DNA of 64,000 nt, from NCBI GenBank assembly GCA_021203305.1, contig JAJQBK010000026.1, forward strand, positions 1 to 64,000. The letters are read 5' to 3'. Each line of letters opens with the position of its first letter. The first letter of the stretch is position 1. Position numbers and translations under genes: made by a program. The notes under the pieces were generated by a model that ran no database searches, was not told where the DNA came from, and saw only the letters and a program-made list of their open reading frames with translations. Source of the DNA: Lachnospiraceae bacterium (GTDB lineage: Bacteria > Bacillota > Clostridia > Lachnospirales > Lachnospiraceae). Of this stretch, positions 52,197-61,379 are shown piece after piece.

Positions 52197-53108
52197 TTAC
52201 TCTCCAAAGAATCCGCTTTCCGCAATTTTTCTAATTACCATCAGCGTATCCTCATAACTCACACTCTCGTTCAACAATCTCACCGTAAGAACATTGTAAT
52301 CCTCTTTATAAACATCTCTTTTCTCTATTTCTCTCAACAGTTTAGGGACATCCACTCCAGAAATTGCCGATGGGCATATTGTAGTTTTTGACCGTACCTC
52401 TCTCACTTCTTTGATCAAACCGCGAAAAGCCTCATCCATTGCCACAAGAGGATACAGTTTATAAATATCATAAAGATGGCGGGAATGTCTTCTCACATTT
52501 CCCTGCAAATAATAGTCGCAAAGTGCAAATACCTTGTCAATCAATGTACGTTCCAGGCTCTGTACCTTCATCTGAAAAACATCAAGCTGATATAATTCCA
52601 AAAGTGAGGGCGCTTCCATCTCAAATAAATCACCCATATAACTGTGAACCGGTAAAGTTACTGTAGGAAAGGAAATTTCTGAAAAAGATGTTTCCAACAG
52701 AACAGAAGGTTTGACAGCACCTGTCTGCCTGTTCAGCACAGAATCATATGTCAACTCATATCGGTTATAATCCCGTCTGCTTCTGGTGTCCTCAATATTC
52801 GGTATTTCCAGGTTCAGCTCTTTTGCTATTCCGACGATCCCATATTTTAATTTTTTCTTCTCGCTTTGCGATAATGTCTCATCTATTGTAATATCAATGT
52901 CCTCTGAAAACCTTGAAATGACACAATAGCACTTCTGCAATGAAGTGCCACCTTTAAAAACAGCATAATCAAACTGCTCCGAAAGCTTTTTCAGTATCAT
53001 TGTCACATAGTAATCTTTCTCTATGATTTCCGGTTTCAGTCCGGTCTTAAACACGGCCAGATTGAGTGCTTCCGTAAACAGATCTCTGTTCTCATGCAGA
53101 TATACCAT
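52197..53108 (-). CDS. AbiEii/AbiGii-type nucleotidyltransferase toxin
   Basis: 303 residues. EKDYYVTMILKKLSEQF and YAVFKGGTSLQKCYCVISRFSEDIDITID contain the G-G-T-S-L and D-x-D nucleotidyltransferase motif of the AbiEii family. Related toxins (for example MenT) add pyrimidines to tRNA and arrest growth during phage infection. The start overlaps the putative antitoxin gene by 17 bases. Pairing with the AbiEi-like gene makes a type IV-like toxin-antitoxin module. Assignment firm for the fold; anti-phage action is inferred. Confidence 0.88.
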   Translation of the reverse strand: MVYLHENRDLFTEALNLAVFKTGLKPEIIEKDYYVTMILKKLSEQFDYAVFKGGTSLQKCYCVISRFSEDIDITIDETLSQSEKKKLKYGIVGIAKELNLEIPNIEDTRSRRDYNRYELTYDSVLNRQTGAVKPSVLLETSFSEISFPTVTLPVHSYMGDLFEMEAPSLLELYQLDVFQMKVQSLERTLIDKVFALCDYYLQGNVRRHSRHLYDIYKLYPLVAMDEAFRGLIKEVREVRSKTTICPSAISGVDVPKLLREIEKRDVYKEDYNVLTVRLLNESVSYEDTLMVIRKIAESGFFGE

Positions 53109-53718
53109 TCAGCAGCCCCACCTCATACATATTTTTATAAATTTTATCCGGATAATACGCCAAATACTCCTTCAAATTTTCAAAGCTGATTTCACGTGCC
53201 TTCATATATGTCGTAAGTCTTTCCAGGCGCTCATCTCCATCCTTTTCAGAATAAAAATCAATCTCCTTTATCAGGTCCAACAGCTGCAGCTGCCGGTAAT
53301 TCTCCTCTGTCACTTCCACCTTAGGCCTTCTGAGAATTACCGTGGAAGAAGCAAGCTTCACCTCCCGGTAATCATTCGTGGCCTTATTCGTCACAACTTC
53401 ACAATTAACCGGAAGCTGCGTAGTAAGTCCCAGCTGATTCGCAAATAAAATCCCCGTGATATAACCACACCGCCGATTGCCATCCTTCAAGTATTTCTGT
53501 TCAATTACCTTATCCTGGGAAAGCTGTGAACCGGACTGAAATACAGATTTCTTTGGAATAAAGTAAATGCCTGTGTCATATCTTTTCACCATACCATTAT
53601 CAGTCAGCTTCTTGATCTGCTGCCGAATACAATTCATCGACATCCCTTTGTATTGGATATCTGCAATAAAAATAGGTTCGCCTTCCCCGAATTCCTCTTT
53701 CAGATAATCATACAGCAT
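53092..53718 (-). CDS. AbiEi-like (DUF6088) antitoxin
   Basis: 208 residues. The N-terminal winged-helix part (FIADIQYKGMSMNCIRQQIKKLTDNGMVKRYDTGIYFI) is a transcription-factor-like domain as in AbiEi; the following RRCGYITGILFANQLGLTTQLP and TVILRRPK segments match DUF6088. It probably represses the operon and counters the AbiEii toxin. The ATG at 53718 has GGAGG upstream; an earlier in-frame ATG at 53802 would overlap the promoter region. Confidence 0.82.
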   Translation of the reverse strand: MLYDYLKEEFGEGEPIFIADIQYKGMSMNCIRQQIKKLTDNGMVKRYDTGIYFIPKKSVFQSGSQLSQDKVIEQKYLKDGNRRCGYITGILFANQLGLTTQLPVNCEVVTNKATNDYREVKLASSTVILRRPKVEVTEENYRQLQLLDLIKEIDFYSEKDGDERLERLTTYMKAREISFENLKEYLAYYPDKIYKNMYEVGLLNGISA

Positions 53719-53770
53719 GATCCCGTTCACCTCCCGCAAAAATATTTTTGAAGAGATTTTCTTCTGTTTT

Positions 53771-53799
53771 ATTATATCTGTCTGCGAAGCATTTTGCAA
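53771..53799 (-). promoter_or_regulatory. promoter of the AbiE-like pair
   Basis: Minus strand TTGCAA (53799-53794), 17 bp, perfect TATAAT (53776-53771), about 55 bases before the antitoxin start. Confidence 0.75.
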
Positions 53800-53865
53800 C
53801 ATTATTATTTACACTATCAACTATTATTTCTGTTATACAGCTACGCTCTTATAGATCGAAAATTT

Positions 53866-54969
53866 TTACTTTCGTTTTTTCTCCATAGCCTCTTCCAACT
53901 CCGCGCACATCAGCAAAAACGCACCCACCCCGTGCAGATCATTTGTACTGCAGGGCCGCTCACAGTAAAAACGGTAATCTCCCACTCCGGTACCGACACA
54001 GACATGGTTGACCAGAAGGTCCTCGCCGTCCCATTCCAGGTTTCTCACCACCCCATCAAATGCTCTTTGAGCTGCATCAAGCGCCTCTTCCCCCATCAGG
54101 CCGGTTCCCGCCGCACGGGCCAGCCCCGCCGCAAACAGGCAGGAGCAGGAATTTTCCAGCCAGTTACCCTCCTCGCCGCCTTTATTGACCACCTGATACC
54201 AGCGGCCGTCCTCGCTCTGGAAACGCATCACGCTTTCCAGCAGGTCCTTTACCACGGCAGCCAACGCCTGATAACCAGCCTGTCCCGGCTCCATCTGCGC
54301 CATCACATCCTGTACGCCCACCGGCACCCAGCCGATGGATCTTCCCCAGAATTCCGGCGCGAGTCCGGTTTCAGGATCACACCAGGGCGCCTTATGGCTC
54401 TCATCCCAGGCGTGATACCACAGGCCGGTCTTTTCATCCCGGGTATGCTCCCGCATCAGCAGAATTTCCTTCACAATCTCTTCCATCGGTTCCGGCTGAT
54501 CAAAGCGCCTGGCATACTCCGCCGCGAAAGGTCCCAGCATATAGAGCCCGTCCAGCCACATCTGCCGTTGAAACCCTACTTTATGATAAAAGCCGCCGCA
54601 CTCACAGCGCGGAATATCCTTAATCTGCGCCGCCACATTGTTAAGGCACGCCAGGTATTTTTCATCCCCGGTCGCGTCCAGCAACGTATAGAGCAAAATT
54701 CCCGGCTGAATATCATCCAGATCCGCATGTGCATATTCTTTGATTTTACCATCCGCCGTAAATACCGAGTCCACCCATTCCGCAACGTAATCCAGGTACG
54801 CCCGATCGCCCGTCAGCCGCCAGGTCTTTAGTACACCGGACAGAAAAACGCCCTGATGGTAATGAAAATGTCCTTTCGGCGGCAGATCAGCCGCGACATA
54901 TTTTCGCATCATGGTATCGCAGGCACTGCGAGCGTAGTCAAGCGGCGTCAAAGTGGCTGATGTTTTCAT
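53866..54969 (-). CDS. GH105/GH88-type unsaturated glucuronyl or rhamnogalacturonyl hydrolase
   Basis: 367 residues of the (alpha/alpha)6-barrel YesR/YteR type. HYHQGVFLSGVLKTW, YAHADLDDIQPGILLY, the DGLYMLGPFAAEYARRF and GFWGRSIGWVPVGVQDV segments are family hallmarks; the Asp in ADLDDIQPG and Asp in WLDGLYMLG are the likely catalytic pair. It removes unsaturated uronic acids from lyase products of pectin or related polymers. No signal peptide. The ATG at 54969 has AAGGA seven bases upstream. It is divergent from a histidine-kinase fragment that may once have regulated it. Confidence 0.9.
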   Translation of the reverse strand: MKTSATLTPLDYARSACDTMMRKYVAADLPPKGHFHYHQGVFLSGVLKTWRLTGDRAYLDYVAEWVDSVFTADGKIKEYAHADLDDIQPGILLYTLLDATGDEKYLACLNNVAAQIKDIPRCECGGFYHKVGFQRQMWLDGLYMLGPFAAEYARRFDQPEPMEEIVKEILLMREHTRDEKTGLWYHAWDESHKAPWCDPETGLAPEFWGRSIGWVPVGVQDVMAQMEPGQAGYQALAAVVKDLLESVMRFQSEDGRWYQVVNKGGEEGNWLENSCSCLFAAGLARAAGTGLMGEEALDAAQRAFDGVVRNLEWDGEDLLVNHVCVGTGVGDYRFYCERPCSTNDLHGVGAFLLMCAELEEAMEKKRK

Positions 54970-55169
54970 ACGGAAATCCTTCCTTTCTGATCTCTCCCTG
55001 CTTTTCGTAATATCTGATTTGGTTTCCCGATTCAAGGTCTGAAAATTTCATCCCCTTTGTCCCATCATTCTAATCCCGCCCGTCTGTTGTTTCCAACCTT
55101 TTTCCGGCAGTTTTTCCCTCATTTTGACCATTTATCCGAGACCGGACTTTTTATCTCGCATAATTTACT

Positions 55170-55829
55170 TTGCTTCTGCGGCAGGCCGCCTTTAATCCCC
55201 ATTTTCTGTTTAATACACTGGAAATGCTCAAAAACAAAAGCTATCTCAACGGGGATACGGAAACCAGCGATCTGATCAGCCAGCTGGCAGCCCTGTTCCG
55301 CGGCCTGATCAACACAAAGGTATTTATTTCCGTGAAGGAGGAGCTTGCCTTCGCGAACCGCTACCTCACGCTTATGAGCGCCCGCTACGGGGACTGTGTG
55401 GAGAGCGACTACGATATTCCCAGTGAACTGCTGAACTACGGCATCATCCGCAATGTTTTCCAGCTTCTCATTGAAAATTATTTTGTACACGGCTTTAGCG
55501 CCGACGCCGAAAAGACACGCCGGATTCTTCTCTCCGGAAAATCCACGGACGCGACTCATATGATTTTCTGTGTGACAGATAACGGAACCGGTTTATCCGC
55601 CGAAGATATGCAGATTTTAAATGAGAAAATCCAGGAGCCGATCCGGCATGGAGAAAAGCATTACGGATTAAAAAATCTGAACCAGCGGCTGAAGCTTTTC
55701 TACGGCCCCGACTGTGGTGTGAAGGTTCTGCCCGGTATGGACGGCGGGCTCTGCGTGCAGATAACCATGCGAAAGATGACGGTGGAGGAGTATGAGAGTA
55801 CGGTGGAGAAGGGCGAGGCCATCCTTTGA
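55170..55829 (+). pseudogene. C-terminal fragment of a YesM-type sensor histidine kinase
   Basis: About 219 codons. It begins within the His-kinase box (AFNPHFLFNTLE) and continues through the ATPase domain with LLIENYFVHGF (N box), VTDNGTGLS (G1) and GLKNLNQRLKLFYG (G2). The sensor, membrane helices and HAMP region are missing; the frame opens at TTG with no ribosome site. No response-regulator gene follows. Such kinases often control glycoside-hydrolase operons, so it may be the relic of the local regulator. Confidence 0.8.
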
Positions 55830-55922
55830 AAATACCCGCTGCACACCAAGCAGAGTCAGGTAATGGTCCGGGATACCGCCTAATATAATGAACGCGATCC
55901 GCGGCCCGAAGAGCAGGGTAAA
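55830..55922 (-). pseudogene. remnant of a DUF308/HdeD-like C-terminus
   Basis: About 31 codons reading PRIAFIILGGI...YLTLLGVQRVF, clearly similar to residues 144-174 of the intact DUF308 protein at 58797-59336 (PRIAFITLGGILGLYLILLGV). It is fused in frame to the truncated AAA gene upstream and abuts the stop of the kinase fragment on the other strand. It is recombination debris, not a functional gene. Confidence 0.7.
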
Positions 55923-55949
55923 TTTTCCATTTACACTACCGCCTCCACC

Positions 55950-57012
55950 AGCACCTTCTCCATTTATAATCGGTTTCAGAAAAAGCATGAAATAACGTCT
56001 CCCTGCGTCCTCAAGAAAGGTCTCATCCCTGTCGCCACATAGCTCGTCAAAGCTTTCCGCAAATTTCTCCAGGATTCGTCTGACATTCAGGTGTCCGCCA
56101 ACTACAAATTGATTTTTTTCACGCGCCCCGGCATCATATATTCTGCTTCCCACATATTCTTCCGACATAAACCAATTATAAAGCACCGCCTCAAAAATGC
56201 GATTCGAAATAACCGCGCTTCCGTTTTTATTTTTGACAAAGCCAAACATTGCAGCAATCTCAATGTAATCATTCATGGACGAATATGGTACGGGCTTTCC
56301 TGTAAACAAAAGATCGTACAGAACGCTTCTCAATTCGGGGAACTCCTTCAGTTTCCCCTTCATGGACTGAAACAATGAATTGGATTCATTCTCCAGAAGC
56401 TTTACCGCCTCCAGGATTCCTTCCTTTGTCCATGCGCTTTTCCTGTCCGGAAACCGCTCATTTCCTGAAATCTGCTCATCCACAAATTTGCACAGCCGTG
56501 AGGTCAGATAATAAAATCGCAGCTGGGCCAGAAAGTCTATGAACACCTGATTGTTCGAGGCAGAATCCACCTCATCGATCATCAAAACAACCGGCTTCTC
56601 CGTTTCCCTGCAAAGATTGACAAGAGAAAGAAACAGCATTGACAATGTGGCATGCTCCACCTGATTATCCGCATAGCTCACCAATTCTTCCCGCGCCTCC
56701 GTTGGCAATCCGCTCCAGATATCAGAATTTGCCGCGCAAACGCCGCCGCAAAACGCTCTTCTGACGCAAAATCCGCATAACTGAATCCCTGAAAATCCAG
56801 GCTGATCACAAGATACACTTCCTGTAAGTATTCCGCCAGAGCATTAAGCATCGTAGTCTTTCCATACTGTCTCGCCCTGTTAATGGTAAAATATTTCCTT
56901 CATCCACCATATTCTTAATTTCTTTCAGCCTGTTTGTCAAGTCAACCATATAATGAAGTTCCGGATCACAACATCCGTCAGTATTAAAGACTCTTCCCAT
57001 CTGCTTTCTCAC
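55950..57012 (-). pseudogene. broken AAA-ATPase-like gene, frameshifted twice and truncated
   Basis: The N-terminus (MGRVFNTDGCCDPELHYMVDL) is intact. After VDEG a one-base loss near 56893-56897 breaks the frame just before KYFTINRARQYGKTT, the Walker A region. A second shift lies near 56720-56745. The longest remaining frame carries VVLMIDEVDSASNN (Walker B) and ends at YFMLFLKPIINGEG, where intact relatives continue into a PD-(D/E)XK nuclease domain; that domain is gone, replaced by a DUF308 remnant. It is a different subgroup from the intact AAA/nuclease gene at 33933. Confidence 0.8.
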
Positions 57013-57112
57013 CCCGCTTCTTTTTACTTATGGACAAGCTGTTTTTATTATTATAAAGCCATCCATTCTATTTTCCAACTCATTTTCGGCCTTTTAGCCA
57101 GTTTTTTTTATT

Positions 57113-57913
57113 TCAACCATTATTCTCCTCTTCTCCTATTTTCAACCCACTTTGGTAATTGCAAACCGACCCTCCCGTCGTCTCCCCCGCGTTCCACCCC
57201 ACCTCATTATAGGCGGCCTGATAATAATGGAACGCGTCTTTCATCAGGCCCCGTTCCTTCATACCCGCGAATTCTGTGGATACCATAGTCACACCGGCAA
57301 TCCTCTCCGGAATCTGATCCTGCGCGTCCATGATTTCCTGATAGCTAATCCGCTCCAGCCCATTATAATGACCAATGCGGATAAGAAAGCACTGCTCCAC
57401 GCCAAGGTTCTGCATGTGGTTCCAAAACATCTCGAAGCAGCGAATATACTCCCCGCCGCTCATGTGATGATCTCCGTCCGTCTCCCCCTGGCACCAAACA
57501 AGAAAAGTATGCCTGACGTCAATATGGTTCCGGGCCAGCAAATTTCGGGCATTGCCAAGCCGCCGTTCCACATCCTTCATAAACGGAGCCCCCGGCAGCC
57601 ACTGCAAAATGGAGGATCCTCCTTTGGATGCCGAAATGCCCACAACCGGCGTTTTTGTCCGCTGATAATACGCGTTCACAAAAGAAGTGACCAAAGAACC
57701 GGTCTTCATGACGCCGTCATCAATTCCTTCCGGGTCATTTTCCGCCCTGCCGAAAGGCTCCTCCAGCGGCGACAGGCGATCCGGCGCAGTAATCGCCCGA
57801 TACTCGTAACCCGCCCCCTCTATCGCCCGTGGTGCAGACTGCGGCCACCGCTCACAGGTTACGCCGCGTCCCGCCATATTGGATTGTCCCATAAACAAAA
57901 TCAGATCGACCAT
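57113..57913 (-). CDS. SGNH-type carbohydrate acetylesterase (SASA/CE6-like)
   Basis: 266 residues. The N-terminal LILFMGQSNMAGRG is the GQSNM block with the nucleophilic Ser of the sialate-O-acetylesterase/CE6 family; ISASKGGSSILQW, VWCQGETDGD and the late KDAFHY (Asp-x-x-His) complete the catalytic pattern. It has no signal peptide. It would deacetylate imported xylo- or other oligosaccharides, complementing the GH115, GH2 and GH105 enzymes nearby. GAGGAAATA precedes the ATG. Confidence 0.87.
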   Translation of the reverse strand: MVDLILFMGQSNMAGRGVTCERWPQSAPRAIEGAGYEYRAITAPDRLSPLEEPFGRAENDPEGIDDGVMKTGSLVTSFVNAYYQRTKTPVVGISASKGGSSILQWLPGAPFMKDVERRLGNARNLLARNHIDVRHTFLVWCQGETDGDHHMSGGEYIRCFEMFWNHMQNLGVEQCFLIRIGHYNGLERISYQEIMDAQDQIPERIAGVTMVSTEFAGMKERGLMKDAFHYYQAAYNEVGWNAGETTGGSVCNYQSGLKIGEEENNG

Positions 57914-57934
57914 TATTTCCTCATTTACATTCAG

Positions 57935-57985
57935 AAAAGCGTGGACATAAAAAGTAAGCCGCGCCTACGTCTCTCACGCTTTTTT
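57935..57985 (-). terminator. terminator downstream of higA
   Basis: On the minus strand AAAAGCGTG (57983-57975) pairs with CACGCTTTT (57943-57935), ending in a short T-run. 9-bp stem, starting right after the higA stop. Confidence 0.7.
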
Positions 57986-58279
57986 CTATTGCTTCTCCGG
58001 CAGCGGCACCACCGCCAGCGTTTTCCCCAGCGCCGCCAGCACCTTCAGAATCGTGTCAAGCTGGGGACTGGTGTAGCCCTTCTCCATTCTGGCAATCACC
58101 GGCTGCTTTACGCCGCTCAATTCCTCCAGCCTTTTCTGGCTGATTCCCATCTCCTGTCTCGCTTTTATAATTTCCCCGATCAGAGCAACCCGCAGATCAC
58201 TCTCAGCAATTTCCCCCGGTGTAAATATCTCATTACGGACATCATCCCAATTTTTTCCAATCGCACTGTTACTTTCCAT
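57986..58279 (-). CDS. HigA-type XRE-family antitoxin
   Basis: 97 residues. A helix-turn-helix of the Cro/C1 type spans about 40-90: IIKARQEMGISQKRLEELSGVKQPVIARMEKGYTSPQLDTILKVLAALG. The N-terminal part (SAIGKNWDDVRNEIF) is typical of antitoxins paired with Gp49-like HigB toxins. The ATG at 58279 has GGGGG about ten bases upstream. The stop of the toxin gene overlaps the ATG by one base. The toxin is broken, so the antitoxin is an orphan here. Confidence 0.88.
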   Translation of the reverse strand: MESNSAIGKNWDDVRNEIFTPGEIAESDLRVALIGEIIKARQEMGISQKRLEELSGVKQPVIARMEKGYTSPQLDTILKVLAALGKTLAVVPLPEKQ

Positions 58280-58633
58280 TATGAAAGCCCCCTTTCCCTG
58301 AGATCCGCAAGCTCTCTTTTCTCCTGCTCTATCTCTTTCACCGGTGTTTTCTGCGTCTTTTTCATAAAATGATGCAACAGAACATAGCCTCCGTCTACCC
58401 ATGCCACGAAGAATATTCTGTCTCTTATCGGCCTGAGTTCCCATATGTCATCCCAGGTACTTCACATAGGGTTCCCCTGCCGCCACACCATAATTCTTCA
58501 GAACCTCAATATAATCCTGAGTTTTATTCAGCTTAATCCGACTGTCTTTGTCTTTCTTCTGAGCCAGCTGTAAAATGTACTCCAGTACCGGCTACTTTCC
58601 TTTTTTATCCCTGTAAAAATAAATTTCGTGCAA
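58279..58633 (-). pseudogene. HigB/Gp49-like toxin, inactivated
   Basis: Starts at TTG (58633; GGGAGG six bases upstream). The protein reads HEIYFYRDKKGK, then an in-frame TAG at codon 14 (58594-58592) where relatives have Glu, then PVLEYILQLAQKKDKDSRIK. After EPYVKYLG another stop results from an apparent two-base loss near 58448-58455; the rest, [23 protein letters not shown] and [11 protein letters not shown], continues in a different frame to a TAA overlapping higA. Two independent lesions mean the toxin is dead unless recoded. Confidence 0.85.
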
Positions 58634-58721
58634 ATGATGCCTCCCTTCTCCTTATCAGGCTATTGAGTAAGGTAAACAAAAGCTCCCGTTTCACAAAGCT
58701 TTTATTTTCATCATTTGCACG
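58627..58721 (-). repeat. 13-bp inverted repeat joining the mRNA 5' end to the higB start
   Basis: CGTGCAAATGATG (58721-58709, minus strand) and CATCATTTGCACG (58639-58627) are perfectly complementary. The first arm begins at the predicted transcription start; the second covers the TTG start codon and touches the GGGAGG ribosome site. Inside, AAAAGCT/AGCTTTT (58703-58697 and 58684-58678) forms another hairpin. Confidence 0.75.
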
Positions 58722-58727
58722 TAATCT

Positions 58728-58756
58728 ATTATATGTATATCAAATTTGCGTGTCAA
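58728..58756 (-). promoter_or_regulatory. promoter of higBA
   Basis: Minus strand perfect TTGACA (58756-58751), 17 bp, perfect TATAAT (58733-58728). The strongest promoter in the window by consensus. Confidence 0.9.
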
Positions 58757-58796
58757 GTACTTTTAAGTTATTGTGCTTTTCCATTTCGAGTCCGCT

Positions 58797-59336
58797 CTAC
58801 AGCGACCCCTTGCGGCTGACACTCAGCCACACGCTGTCCACGCCCAGCAGAATCAGGTAAAGCCCCAGAATTCCTCCCAGCGTGATGAAGGCGATCCTCG
58901 GCTCGAAGGGCAGAATGAAGCCCAGGCAGATGCCGATGATATTGATAATCATCGTGAAATAAAAATGAAAGTCCCCAAAGTTAAAGCGGATATAGTTAAG
59001 CCACGTCAGGCGGGAGACACAGTGCGCGATAATCCAGAGTGGGAACAGGATGAGCAATACCGCCTTGCCCGCGTCCGGATGGAGCAGCAGCATACAGCCG
59101 GTCATCACACTCAAAATGCCTGTAATCAGGGAGAGCACCGGCCCGAAGCCGAAGAACACCTCCTGCCTCGCGTAAGCCACGATATCCAGAACACCCAGGC
59201 AGACAGCCAGTATCCCGTAAATGACAATCGCGCCCGTGAAAACAAGGTTGGGGCGAACGAGCGTCAGCACCCCCAGCGCGATCAGAACAATCCCCTCCGC
59301 AAACCGGACACGCCCGTAACCAGAATGATTTCTCAT
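58797..59336 (-). CDS. DUF308/HdeD-family membrane protein
   Basis: 179 residues with six membrane helices arranged as repeated pairs: FAEGIVLIALGVLTLVRP, GAIVIYGILAVCLGVLDIV, and a late FITLGGILGLYLILLGVDSV. The family includes HdeD, linked to acid resistance, but the mechanism is unknown. It overlaps ftsH by four bases (ATGA) and is therefore in the CIRCE-controlled unit. A copy of its C-terminus lies at 55830-55922. Confidence 0.85.
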   Translation of the reverse strand: MRNHSGYGRVRFAEGIVLIALGVLTLVRPNLVFTGAIVIYGILAVCLGVLDIVAYARQEVFFGFGPVLSLITGILSVMTGCMLLLHPDAGKAVLLILFPLWIIAHCVSRLTWLNYIRFNFGDFHFYFTMIINIIGICLGFILPFEPRIAFITLGGILGLYLILLGVDSVWLSVSRKGSL

Positions 59337-61243
59337 ACTTCCTGCCCTCCTGTCCCCATATTTTCAAGCGTCGGCTGCCCGTAATCATCCTGCGTGCGGG
59401 TATCCGTGATCGCGATCGGCCTCTGCAAAATCTCCATAAACTCCTCGCCCGTGATCGTTTCCCTTTCATAGAGATACATGGCGATCTCGTCCAGCTTCTG
59501 GCGGCTTTTCTGCAGGATTTCCAGCGCCTTCGCGTGCTGTATCTTCACGACCTCCACGACCTTTTGATCGATCTCCCGCTGCGTCTCGGCGGAGCAGGCT
59601 AAGGAAGCGTCGCCGCCCAGGTACTGGTTGGTCACAGTCTCCATGGCCACCATATCAAATTCATCGCTCATTCCGTACTGCGTAATCATGGCTCTCGCCA
59701 GCTTCGTGGCCTGCTCGATATCATTGGAGGCGCCAGTCGTAATTTCCCCGAAAACGATCTCCTCCGCGGCACGGCCACCGGTATAAATCGCGATCTTATC
59801 CTCAATCTCGCCCTTCGTCATCAGGTATTTGTCCGCGGTCTCCACCTGCAGAGTATAGCCAAGCGCACCGGAGGTGCGGGGAATAATCGTAATCTTCTGC
59901 ACCGGTGCGGTGTGGCTTAAGGACGCTGTCACCAGCGCGTGCCCCACCTCATGGTATGCGACTACCTGCTTTTCATGATCGGAAATCACCGCGTTTTTCT
60001 TCTGGTAGCCCGCGATGACCACTTCCACGCTCTCCTCTAAATCGGCCTGTGTCACGTACGTCCGGTTATCGCGGACCGTTCTGAGCGCCGCCTCATTGAC
60101 AATATTGGCAAGCTCAGCGCCGGAAGCGCCGGCCGCCATCCGGGCGATGGTGTGGAAATCCACATCCTCACCAAGCTTGATTTTTTTGGAATGCACCTTT
60201 AATATCTCCTCGCGGCCCCTTAAATCAGGCAGCTCCACCGGAACGCGCCGGTCGAACCGTCCCGGCCTGGTCAGCGCCGGGTCCAGCGATTCGGGGCGGT
60301 TTGTGGCCGCCAGAATGATGACGCCGTTATTGCCCTCGAAGCCGTCCATCTCCGTCAGCAGCTGGTTTAAGGTCTGTTCTCTTTCGTCGTTCCCGCCGAT
60401 CACGCCGCCGTCGCGCTTTTTGCCGATGGCGTCGATCTCATCGATGAAAACGATACAGGGAGCCTTCTCCTTGGCCTGCTTAAAGAGGTCACGAACCTTG
60501 GAGGCGCCCATGCCGACGAACATTTCCACAAACTCGGAGCCGGACATGGAGAAGAACGGGACGTTCGCCTCCCCGGCCACGGCTTTGGCCAGCATCGTCT
60601 TGCCGGTGCCCGGAGGACCGACCAGCAGCACACCCTTGGGCATGGACGCTCCGACGTCCGTATATTTCTGCGGATTGTGCAGGTAATCCACGATCTCGGC
60701 CAGGCTCTCCTTGGCCTCCTCCTCTCCGGCGACGTCCGAGAAATGAATACCCTCAGAGTCCGGCACATAGACCTTTGCGCTGCTTTTTTCCATGCCGAAG
60801 GACATGGCGTTTTTGCCGCCGATGGAATTCATCATTTTCCTGCTCATGTACTGGCCCAGAGCGATAAAAATCGCAATCGGCAGCACAAAGGAGATCAGGA
60901 AGCTGATGATCGGGGATGTCGTCGAGGTCGCCACCTTCGAAAAGGTCGCGCCGGACGCATACAGGCGCTCCACCAGATTCGGATCCTCCATGGCGATCGT
61001 CACATAAATATTCTCGCCGGACGCGTCAGTGAAATAAATTTCCTCATCGTCGATCTCCACCTCGCCAATGTCCTGCTCCTCGATCATCGACATAAAGGTG
61101 CCATAGTCCACCTCCGTCACGGTCGTCGCGGAATCCGAAATGAGCGGCGAAATGATCAGGTCAAAGACCAGCATAATGAGAAGCACGATCACATAATAAT
61201 AGATCAATGGTTTTCTTGGATTTTTGACTTCCTTCATAAGCAT
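59333..61243 (-). CDS. ftsH: ATP-dependent zinc metalloprotease FtsH
   Basis: 636 residues. Two membrane helices (about 13-33 and 112-130) flank a short extracytoplasmic domain. The AAA domain has Walker A GPPGTGKT (209-216), Walker [12 protein letters not shown] (264-274) and the second region of homology [21 protein letters not shown]. The protease has HEVGH (431-435) with the third zinc ligand in the later SNDIEQAT block. It degrades misfolded membrane proteins and specific regulators. The ATG at 61243 has only a weak ribosome site (AAAGCGAG); a strong AGGAGGG lies too far upstream. CIRCE at 61366 implies HrcA repression. Confidence 0.95.
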   Translation of the reverse strand: MLMKEVKNPRKPLIYYYVIVLLIMLVFDLIISPLISDSATTVTEVDYGTFMSMIEEQDIGEVEIDDEEIYFTDASGENIYVTIAMEDPNLVERLYASGATFSKVATSTTSPIISFLISFVLPIAIFIALGQYMSRKMMNSIGGKNAMSFGMEKSSAKVYVPDSEGIHFSDVAGEEEAKESLAEIVDYLHNPQKYTDVGASMPKGVLLVGPPGTGKTMLAKAVAGEANVPFFSMSGSEFVEMFVGMGASKVRDLFKQAKEKAPCIVFIDEIDAIGKKRDGGVIGGNDEREQTLNQLLTEMDGFEGNNGVIILAATNRPESLDPALTRPGRFDRRVPVELPDLRGREEILKVHSKKIKLGEDVDFHTIARMAAGASGAELANIVNEAALRTVRDNRTYVTQADLEESVEVVIAGYQKKNAVISDHEKQVVAYHEVGHALVTASLSHTAPVQKITIIPRTSGALGYTLQVETADKYLMTKGEIEDKIAIYTGGRAAEEIVFGEITTGASNDIEQATKLARAMITQYGMSDEFDMVAMETVTNQYLGGDASLACSAETQREIDQKVVEVVKIQHAKALEILQKSRQKLDEIAMYLYERETITGEEFMEILQRPIAITDTRTQDDYGQPTLENMGTGGQEV

Positions 61244-61350
61244 ACTCGCTTTCTTTTGCGGGCGCGCAGGCCCTCCTGATCCGGAAAATCCGATTCTCTC
61301 CCTCCGGGTCCGTGCGCTGTTTTACAGTTTCCATTCTTTTTTCATGGAAG

Positions 61351-61379
61351 AAATTAACACGAAAATTAGCACTCGTCAA
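61351..61379 (-). promoter_or_regulatory. probable ftsH promoter overlapping CIRCE
   Basis: Minus strand TTGACG (61379-61374), 17 bp, TAATTT (61356-61351). The -35 lies inside CIRCE, so HrcA binding would block polymerase. The -10 is weak. Confidence 0.5.
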
